From positions 1 to 42,698 of the forward strand of contig JAAYQT010000156.1 of NCBI GenBank assembly GCA_012519165.1: a stretch of 42,698 nt of DNA, given 5' to 3'. Both the position numbers and the translations under genes were made by a program. Below the pieces are notes generated by a model. It was not told where the DNA came from and ran no database searches. It saw nothing but the letters and a program-made list of their open reading frames with translations. This document shows positions 36,192-42,698 of this stretch, in pieces (the first letter of the stretch is position 1; each line of letters opens with the position of its first letter). This DNA comes from Synergistaceae bacterium. GTDB taxonomy: Bacteria; Synergistota; Synergistia; Synergistales; Aminobacteriaceae.

Positions 36192-37457
36192 ATGAAAATC
36201 CTTAAAACCGCCGCCATTCTTCTTCTGGCAATAACATCCGCCTTCGGAGGGGCGGCCATGCGGGTTCGGACATTCGTCGACCCCAAACCCCAGACCATCA
36301 AGGAGTCCATCTCCTTCACGGAGGAGTCGGGAACAACAAACATACTCCTGATCGGCATCGACGACGTAGGAGGGGGAAGACGGGCGGACGCCATTGCTTT
36401 CGCAACGGTCGATATAGACAACAAAATTGTAAGGCTCATGTCCATCCCCAGGGATACGCGGGTGCAGATTCCCGGCCGGGGCTGGGATAAAATTAATCAC
36501 GCCTACGCCTATGGCGGGGTGGAGAAGCTCAGGGAGACGGTGGTCAACTACCTTGGCCTGCCCGTAAACTACTTTCTGCTGGTAAACTACGACTCCTTCC
36601 CGGCAGTAATCGACCTCATCGGGGGAGTGGAGGTGGACGTGGAACGGCGCATGATCTACAACGACTACGCGGGAAAGCTCTTTATCAATATCCCCAAGGG
36701 GTTTCAGAAGCTTGACGGTAAAAACGCCCTTCACTACGTCAGATTCAGGCACGACGCCCTGGGGGACATAGGCAGGGTGAAGAGGCAGCAACAGTTTATA
36801 AAGGCCGCATTGAAAAAAATGCAGACCCCCGCCATGATAACGAAAATTCCTGAGCTGGTCCAAAAGGCAATCGAAATGGTAAGCTCGGATATGACAGCCG
36901 CCCAGGCCCTTCAACTTGTGTCCTACCTGGCCAACCTCTCGCCGGAAAACCTCCACTTCTTTACCATGCCGGGGAGGGCTGCCTATATCTCGAACATCAG
37001 CTACTGGGTGGGGGATACCACCGCAGCCTCAGACCTTCTCGCGGGTATCCCTGAAAAAACGCAGGAACCTGTCTCAGGCGACGTGGAACCGGATAAGGGT
37101 TCCGTAGCCGAGCTGGATATGGAAATCCTGATGGCCTCCATCAAGTCGCCCGTATCCATCCTGAACGGAGCGGGGGTTTCAGGCCTAGGGAAGGTTACCG
37201 CAGAGGCCCTGCAAAAAATAGGGATTGACGTGGCCCATATAGGGAATGCCAAGCATTTTGACTATCGCACCACCAGCGTCCAATACCCGGACAAGGGGAC
37301 GGAGGAGACGGTGAACACGGCCAGGGCCCTGGCCGAGATTGCCGGGGTAGATAAAAAACTTGTAACAAAAAGTTCTGCTGTCCCTCACGTAACGCTCATA
37401 ATAGGAAAAGACAAGGAAAAGGTTCTTAAGCGGTTTGAGAGCCTTGCGGCAAAATAA
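36192..37457 (+). CDS. LytR-CpsA-Psr (LCP) family protein with LytR_C-terminal domain
   Basis: NILLIGIDDVGGGRRADAIAFATVD, LMSIPRDTRVQIPGRGWDKINHAYAYGG, NALHYVRFRHDALGDIGRVKRQQQFI; C-terminal VSILNGAGVSGLGKVTAEALQKIGIDV. Confidence 0.92.
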   Translation: MKILKTAAILLLAITSAFGGAAMRVRTFVDPKPQTIKESISFTEESGTTNILLIGIDDVGGGRRADAIAFATVDIDNKIVRLMSIPRDTRVQIPGRGWDKINHAYAYGGVEKLRETVVNYLGLPVNYFLLVNYDSFPAVIDLIGGVEVDVERRMIYNDYAGKLFINIPKGFQKLDGKNALHYVRFRHDALGDIGRVKRQQQFIKAALKKMQTPAMITKIPELVQKAIEMVSSDMTAAQALQLVSYLANLSPENLHFFTMPGRAAYISNISYWVGDTTAASDLLAGIPEKTQEPVSGDVEPDKGSVAELDMEILMASIKSPVSILNGAGVSGLGKVTAEALQKIGIDVAHIGNAKHFDYRTTSVQYPDKGTEETVNTARALAEIAGVDKKLVTKSSAVPHVTLIIGKDKEKVLKRFESLAAK

Positions 37458-37486
37458 CATTCTTTAAACTAAGGAAGGGTGAGGCA

Positions 37487-37843
37487 GTGAGAAACAAAAG
37501 CAGGCTCCGGGAGTTTGAATACCTGTTCGAGGCCCTCGCCGACAAGAGGGGACTGGACATAGTTGCCATGGACATGGAGGGCTCGGCGGCCATATCCGAT
37601 ACTTTTGTGCTGGTCACGGCTAATTCGGAAACTCATATGAACACTATCAGGGACGCCGCAATCGAGGCCCTCCGATCTAAAGGCCTGGAGACGGCGGTAG
37701 AGGGTTATGACAGTTCCCAATGGAGGCTTATTGACGGGGGCGACGTGGTTGTCCACGTCTTCAGCAAGACGGGCAGGGAACATTACAGACTGGAAAAGCT
37801 CTGGGGGGACGCGCCATCCCTGCACTTTACCTACCGGGATTAA
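37487..37843 (+). CDS. rsfS: Ribosomal silencing factor RsfS
   Basis: FEALADKRGLDIVAMDMEGSAAISDTFVLVTANSETHMNTI...WRLIDGGDVVVHVFSKTGREHYRLEKLWGDAP. Confidence 0.93.
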   Translation: MRNKSRLREFEYLFEALADKRGLDIVAMDMEGSAAISDTFVLVTANSETHMNTIRDAAIEALRSKGLETAVEGYDSSQWRLIDGGDVVVHVFSKTGREHYRLEKLWGDAPSLHFTYRD

Positions 37844-37867
37844 GATAAAACGGCAAAGGCGACCCAT

Positions 37868-37909
37868 AAAACGCAGAGCGTTCAAAGCTGAACGCTGCCG
37901 TGCGTTTTT
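37868..37909. terminator. Bidirectional-looking hairpin terminator between rsfS and tpiA
   Basis: AAAACGCA..AGCGTTCA-AAGC-TGAACGCT..TGCGTTTT with flanking A and T tracts. Confidence 0.75.
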
Positions 37910-37929
37910 AACCACCAAATTTAACCCGG

Positions 37930-37972
37930 CCTCCCGGTTACAATAATAGTAACCGGGAGGTCTTTCTTTTTT
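37930..37972 (+). terminator. Strong rho-independent terminator (second of tandem pair)
   Basis: CCTCCCGGTTAC-AATAATA-GTAACCGGGAGG followed by TCTTTCTTTTTT; 12-bp perfect stem. Confidence 0.9.
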
Positions 37973-38034
37973 CAAACAAGGTGTCCTATAATATATCTTA
38001 TGTTACGTAATGCGTCCCAAATCGTCTACTATAC

Positions 38035-38805
38035 TCAGAGTTTTCTATAGTTCTCATAAATCGCCAGGAAAGATTCTACTTTAAGCGACGCCCCTCCAAC
38101 CAAAGCTCCCGATATGTCGGATTGGGACAAAAGCTCCCTGGAATTAATCTCGTTAACGCTGCCGCCGTACAGGACCGGGATCTTTATGCCGAACTCTTTT
38201 TCTGCCCTTTCCGCCGAATAGGAACACACCTCCTGTGCATCACCGGGAGTCGCGTTCCTTCCCGTTCCTATAGCCCAGACAGGCTCGTAGGCCAGGATCA
38301 TCCGGACGGCCTTTTCGTGCGGCACGTCCTTAAAGGCGCTCGACAGCTGCTCTTCAACCACGGCCAGGGTTCTTCCAGCCTCCCTCTCTTCGAGGGTCTC
38401 ACCGAAGCAGAGAACGGCCGTCAACCCTGTTGAGAGCGCTTTATGCATTTTTTTTGCCACAATTTCGTCCGTCTCGCCGAAAATATGCCGTCTTTCGCTG
38501 TGGCCTACCAGCACGCAGGCACAGCCGGCTTCCCTTACCATATCCATGGAGACCGCGCCTGTAAAGGCGCCCCTGTCTTCAAAAAATCCATCCTGGGCGC
38601 CGATGGACACCGGTCCCTCGGGCAGGGCCGCCGCAGTCGCCGGGATGGTCAGAAAGGGTGGAAAGAGGCAGATATTCACTAGGTCGGCGGAATAAAAGCT
38701 GCCCGTCATCCTTCTTTCAAGGGACCGGCAGTAGTCCGCCCCCTCATCGGGCAGCATATTCATCTTCCAGTTTCCAAAAAGATATATTTTTTTCATTTTT
38801 CTCAC
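38035..38805 (-). CDS. tpiA: Triosephosphate isomerase
   Basis: LFGNWKMN, CVLVGHSERRHIFGET, ILAYEPVWAIGTGRNATP, VLYGGSVN. Confidence 0.97.
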   Translation of the reverse strand: MRKMKKIYLFGNWKMNMLPDEGADYCRSLERRMTGSFYSADLVNICLFPPFLTIPATAAALPEGPVSIGAQDGFFEDRGAFTGAVSMDMVREAGCACVLVGHSERRHIFGETDEIVAKKMHKALSTGLTAVLCFGETLEEREAGRTLAVVEEQLSSAFKDVPHEKAVRMILAYEPVWAIGTGRNATPGDAQEVCSYSAERAEKEFGIKIPVLYGGSVNEINSRELLSQSDISGALVGGASLKVESFLAIYENYRKL

Positions 38806-38819
38806 CGCTCCGGTCTCTT

Positions 38820-40013
38820 TCAGTCCCTGATTGTCAGGGGCGCAATCCCCGGCAGCTCCTTGCCTTCGCAGAACTCAAGACTGGCGCCCCCGCCGGTTGA
38901 GACATGGGAGACCTGTCCGTCGAATCCCAGCTGTTTTGCCGCTGCGGCGGTATCTCCCCCGCCCACTACGGTTACCCCTCCGTTTTTAGTGCACCTGGCC
39001 GCCCCCTCCGCCACCGCCTTTGTCCCTGCGGCAAAAAGGGGATTTTCGAAGACTCCCATAGGTCCGTTCCAGAGCACGGTCTTCGCTCCGGCAATTTTCT
39101 CTGCAAAGGCCCGGGCCGTCTCGGGTCCTATGTCAAGGCCCATCAGGCCTTCCGGGATTTTGTCCGCCGGAACGGGCGCCCCTGCGGAGGCCGCATCGGG
39201 AGCATCCGCCGCAATGGCGTCAACGGGAAGAAGGATTTCCACTCCCTTGTCCGACGCCATATCCATCATTTTACGGGCAAAATCGGCCTTGTCCTCTTCA
39301 AAAAGGGACCTGCCAATTTCGCCGCCCCTGGCCTTAAGGAAGGTAAAAGCCATCCCGCCCCCGACCAGAATGGACGTTGCTTTGTCCATAAGGCGCTCCA
39401 GTACGCCGATCTTGTCCGATACTTTGGCGCCGCCCAGGACGAGGACGAAGGGCTTTTGAGGGGACTCGCTCACCGCCGAAAGCATCTCCGCCTCCCTTTG
39501 AAGCAGGAAACCCGCAAAGGAAGGCAGGCAGTTCATAATAGCGCTGGTGGACGAATCGGCCCTGTGGGAGGCGCTGAAGGCGTCCATTACGAATACATCG
39601 AATGGTTTCGCCAGGAGTCGGGCGAAGGCTTCGTCGTTCTTCTGCTCTTCCGGGTGGAATCTTAGGTTTTCCAGCAGCAGAAGGCCTCCCTCAGGGAGCT
39701 TTGCCATAGCCTCCTCCACTTGAGGGCCCACGCAGGTTTCCACAAATGCGACAGGCCGTCCGAAGATTTCCTCGGCAGCCTGGCGCTCCTGGACAAGAGA
39801 CATCTCCGGAACAACCTTGCCCTTGGGCCTTCCCAGGTGGGACGCAAGGGCCACTTTTGCCCCGGCCTCAAGAAGGGCCTCCACTGTCTCCCTGTGGGCG
39901 CGGATTCTTGTAGTGTCCGATGGCGCCCCGTCCTTCAGGGGGACGTTAAAATCCACCCTGACCAGCGTTTTTTTTCCCCTGACATCAGGGGTGGAGAAAA
40001 GTTTGAGCTTCAT
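38820..40013 (-). CDS. pgk: Phosphoglycerate kinase
   Basis: VRGKKTLVRVDFNVPLKDG, ASHLGRPKG, LVLGGAKVSDKIGVLERLMDKA, VLWNGPMGVFE, VVGGGDTAAAAKQLG; start ATG at 40013 overlaps the whiA stop. Confidence 0.97.
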   Translation of the reverse strand: MKLKLFSTPDVRGKKTLVRVDFNVPLKDGAPSDTTRIRAHRETVEALLEAGAKVALASHLGRPKGKVVPEMSLVQERQAAEEIFGRPVAFVETCVGPQVEEAMAKLPEGGLLLLENLRFHPEEQKNDEAFARLLAKPFDVFVMDAFSASHRADSSTSAIMNCLPSFAGFLLQREAEMLSAVSESPQKPFVLVLGGAKVSDKIGVLERLMDKATSILVGGGMAFTFLKARGGEIGRSLFEEDKADFARKMMDMASDKGVEILLPVDAIAADAPDAASAGAPVPADKIPEGLMGLDIGPETARAFAEKIAGAKTVLWNGPMGVFENPLFAAGTKAVAEGAARCTKNGGVTVVGGGDTAAAAKQLGFDGQVSHVSTGGGASLEFCEGKELPGIAPLTIRD

Positions 40014-40972
40014 TTCGTTTCCGCCTCCTTCCGCATTCTGTGTGTCAATGTCCCCCTTCGACCGGCGACGAGGGGGCCCATAATCTGTTCCAGTTTTTTC
40101 CATCGGTACTGCACTGTGCTTTTACTTACGGGCGGCGACTGGAGCAGCCCCAGTTCGCCCAGAGTAGCGCTGGGGTTTGAAACCCTGGTAAGAATAAGGC
40201 TTTTCAAGACCTCCGGAAGACTTTCAAAACCGGGGGAACCGGCGGCGGCCTGTGCCAGCTCAAGCTGCCTGGACGCCGCCTCCAGAGTTTTTCTGATATT
40301 GGAAGAGTCACAGTTAACCAGCATGTTTGCCCTGTTCTTCATGGAGCGGACTATGGCCTTCTCTTCCATTTTAAGGGAAGTCCTTGAAAGGCCGAACCTG
40401 GCCAGTAGAGTTACAATCTCTTCCTGGTTTCTCAGGGTTATTTCAAATCTTCCCTGGATAAATCTTCTGCCGAAGGAGAAACCATTTTTTTTCAACATGC
40501 CCGCCGCTACCCCCTCTACCTCTGCCGAAGGCGCCCGAAAGCTCATGTAGTAACCGCTCTTCGGGATATAGAGGGCTCCGCATGCCCCCCACAGCCCCCT
40601 CAGCCTTCGCGGACCTTCCTTTTCGGAAAGAGGCGGTCCGGCCGAGGGGTCAGCCAGGAAGGCCAAATTCCCGGGAAGGCGGATAGAAACCTTTCCCTTT
40701 AAAGTTTTAGGTATGAGCAAAAGGGACGGAAAGTCTGCCCGGTCTGACAGACCCGCCGCCTCCCAGAGCCTCGACAGCCTCCGGAAGATCCAAAGTCTGC
40801 CGCTTGAAAGCCGGGCTTCCTCGCCGGTTTCGGGAATTAACCCCGTACCCTGCACAATGCCCCGGATCTCTTCAAGGGCGCCCCGGCCGTCGCCGCAAGG
40901 TCCGGCAGTCCATTCGTCCCACATGGAGGACGAAAGAGTTTTTCCGAAGTCCGAAAGTTTCAGGGCGATCAA
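40010..40972 (-). CDS. whiA: WhiA-family DNA-binding protein
   Basis: LRGLWGACGALYIPKSGYYMSF; NRANMLVNCDSSNIRKTLEAASRQLE; HTH region SLILTRVSNPSATLGELGLLQSPPVSKSTVQYRWKKLEQI; TTG start. Confidence 0.9.
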   Translation of the reverse strand: MIALKLSDFGKTLSSSMWDEWTAGPCGDGRGALEEIRGIVQGTGLIPETGEEARLSSGRLWIFRRLSRLWEAAGLSDRADFPSLLLIPKTLKGKVSIRLPGNLAFLADPSAGPPLSEKEGPRRLRGLWGACGALYIPKSGYYMSFRAPSAEVEGVAAGMLKKNGFSFGRRFIQGRFEITLRNQEEIVTLLARFGLSRTSLKMEEKAIVRSMKNRANMLVNCDSSNIRKTLEAASRQLELAQAAAGSPGFESLPEVLKSLILTRVSNPSATLGELGLLQSPPVSKSTVQYRWKKLEQIMGPLVAGRRGTLTHRMRKEAETK

Positions 40973-42090
40973 CCCTCTCTAAGCTCTCTCCATAGCCGGA
41001 TAAGCATATGGGAGAGGGCTTGTTCATCGTGCCTGATGAGGCTTCCGTTAATAACGCGGACAAGATTTTCCTCGATCAGAACGCAGCCCATTTCATCCAG
41101 CTCTTCTATATCCCTGTCGCAGGCCCTCAGGGGGGCGGCGCCCTCTTTCCTGTATTTTTCCACAATTTCCGGCGGAATCTCCCCCGAGTTGGCAATAACG
41201 TAATCCGGCGGCATATCCAGCGCCGACGCTATCCACCGGACGTGATCCGCCAGTGAAAAGCCGTCCGTTTCTCCGGGCTGGGTCATGAGGTTGCAAATAT
41301 ATATCCTGGGTACCGGCGACTTGCGGATCCGGTCTGCCACCCTCGGGATGAGCAGGTTTGGTATGACGCTTGTAAATAGGCTGCCGGGCCCCAGTACTAA
41401 GATCTCCGCTTCGTCGATGGCCCTAAGCACATCCGCCGGAGGGCGGGCGTCGCCGGGCTCAAGCCAGATCTTGCGTATCAGGCGTCCGTGCTCGCTTATG
41501 GCAAGCTCTCCCCTGATCACTTCCCCCCCGGGAAGTTCCGCCACAAGGGCCACAGCTTCGGTGGTAACCGGCAGGACCCTTCCCCTTATGGCAAGAAGAT
41601 TGTTCATCTCCTCCACTGCCCTGCGAAAATCGCCCAGCTGCTCGGAGGTGGCAAGCAGCATAAGGTTCCCCAGGTTGTGGCCCGCCAGTTCGCCCTTATC
41701 GAATCTGAACTCGAGCAGCCTTTTAAGGGAGTTGTCGTTTTCCGCCAGGGCCACGATGCAGTTGCGGACGTCGCCGGGCGGAAGAACGCCCCACTCCTCC
41801 CTCAGCCGTCCGGAGCTTCCTCCTTCGTCGGTGACCGTAACAATGGCCGCTATATTCCGGGTAAAGCTTTTAAGCCCCCGGAGCAGGGTGGATAGTCCCG
41901 TCCCCCCTCCAAGGGCCGCTACATACGGCCCCATGGAGAGCCTGTACTCAACTGCCCTGGAGAAGGCCTCTTTTTTTCTCCTTGACGCGCTGTAAAAGGA
42001 AGCGAAATCGGGCCTCTCTCTCATTCGCAGCAGAACCGCCATGAGAAGGGCTGTGGCCAGCCCCAGGACGTAAGCAAAGAACGAGCTCAT
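40969..42090 (-). CDS. yvcK: YvcK/CofD-like gluconeogenesis factor with N-terminal TM segment
   Basis: VAALGGGTGLSTLLRGLKSFTRNIAAIVTVTDEGGSSGRLR; PPGDVRNCIVALAE; GHNLGNLMLLA; LGPGSLFTSVIPNLL. Start at 42090 (MSSFFAYVLGL...) fits the rapZ junction. Confidence 0.92.
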   Translation of the reverse strand: MSSFFAYVLGLATALLMAVLLRMRERPDFASFYSASRRKKEAFSRAVEYRLSMGPYVAALGGGTGLSTLLRGLKSFTRNIAAIVTVTDEGGSSGRLREEWGVLPPGDVRNCIVALAENDNSLKRLLEFRFDKGELAGHNLGNLMLLATSEQLGDFRRAVEEMNNLLAIRGRVLPVTTEAVALVAELPGGEVIRGELAISEHGRLIRKIWLEPGDARPPADVLRAIDEAEILVLGPGSLFTSVIPNLLIPRVADRIRKSPVPRIYICNLMTQPGETDGFSLADHVRWIASALDMPPDYVIANSGEIPPEIVEKYRKEGAAPLRACDRDIEELDEMGCVLIEENLVRVINGSLIRHDEQALSHMLIRLWRELREG

Positions 42091-42092
42091 TC

Positions 42093-42698
42093 CTACCAGC
42101 CCTGCTCTCTTAAAATATCCCTGTGCCTGAGGGAGCATTTTTTTGCACAGGCGCCGAACTGCCCGGATAGCCTTTCCGCCACTGCCACCGACCGGTGACG
42201 GCCCCCGGTGCACCCCACCCCTATGTGAAGGTGGGACTTCCCCGCGGTTAGATACAGGGGTATTACCTGTCCCAGGAGGGCGACGAGCTTCTCCCAGAAC
42301 TCCCCTGCCCCGGGTGATTTCCAGATATACTCCTGTACTTCCTGTTCCCTTCCCGACATACTTTTTAGTTCGGGCACGTAAAAGGGATTGGCCAAAAAGC
42401 GGACGTCGAAGATAAAGTCGCAGTCTGCGGGAGGTCCGTACTTAAAGCCAAAGGAGGTGAAGATAATATAGTCCTGGGAAGAAGGATCGCTAAGTGCATG
42501 CACCAGTTTTTTTCTTATCTCGGGGAGGGTCAGCCCGGTGGTGTCCAAAACTCTGTCAGACAGCTCCAGGATGGGCTTAAGGCGGTCCCTCTCCCTTGCG
42601 ATTCCGTCCAGAAAAGACCCTTCGCCGTGGAGGGGGTGCCGCCTGCGGGTGGCCTCAAACCGGGTGAGCAGGGCCTCGTCGGAGGCGTCCAGAAAGAA
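42093..42698 (-). CDS. rapZ: RapZ-family (P-loop) nucleotide-binding protein, 5' end truncated by the window
   Basis: Frame is open to the window edge: FFLDASDEALLTRFEATRRRHPLHGEGSFLDGIARERDRL...; FTSFGFKYGPPADCDFIFDVRFLANPFYVPELK; IGVGCTGGRHRSVAVAERL. Confidence 0.93.
   Translation of the reverse strand, partial: FFLDASDEALLTRFEATRRRHPLHGEGSFLDGIARERDRLKPILELSDRVLDTTGLTLPEIRKKLVHALSDPSSQDYIIFTSFGFKYGPPADCDFIFDVRFLANPFYVPELKSMSGREQEVQEYIWKSPGAGEFWEKLVALLGQVIPLYLTAGKSHLHIGVGCTGGRHRSVAVAERLSGQFGACAKKCSLRHRDILREQGW

Noticed and set aside
35420-36445. 341-aa antisense ORF across obg/nadD/LCP
   Set aside because: Fully covered by conserved + strand genes; no recognisable motif.
37987-37992. TATAAT on the + strand facing the tpiA 3' end, possible antisense RNA promoter
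   Set aside because: No -35 element; AT-rich spacer between converging operons makes chance matches likely.
1-42698. CRISPR arrays, transposases, phage genes, toxin-antitoxin or defence islands, tRNA/rRNA genes
   Set aside because: None seen; nearly all sequence is accounted for by core metabolic, envelope, repair and ribosomal genes.

Overview
The window is a dense, mostly + strand run of chromosomal core genes. On the - strand there is a nikR gene, rpmB, and a terminal rapZ-yvcK-whiA-pgk-tpiA operon. Gene content (WhiA/YvcK/RapZ, Prp plus extended L27, SpoIID-like and LCP proteins, DUF2905, high GC) suggests a Synergistota- or Firmicutes-like bacterium. This is inference only, since I could not run a search. 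Recognisable blocks are: rpiB-upp fusion/wecA/wecB/murA; P-loop+Asp23-like protein/UDG4/uppS/cdsA/dxr/rseP/ispG; yebC/ruvCAB/DUF2905/spoIID-like/queA; an AmmeMemoRadiSam locus (LigB/Memo-like+AMMECR1 fusion and radical SAM)/mltG/tldD/ftsK/thiN; xseB/ispA/dxs/tlyA/nadK/recN; rplU/prp/rpmA/obg/nadD/LCP/rsfS. I see no mobile element, CRISPR array, rRNA or tRNA. I found no clear, wholly new multi-gene system. The best leads are the AmmeMemoRadiSam locus (known family, function unresolved), the P-loop/Asp23-like fusion, the RpiB-Upp fusion, a SpoIID core split by an insertion, a nitrilase-like protein lacking the catalytic cysteine next to nikR, and a hairpin presenting the Shine-Dalgarno of a small Cys-rich zinc-ribbon gene.
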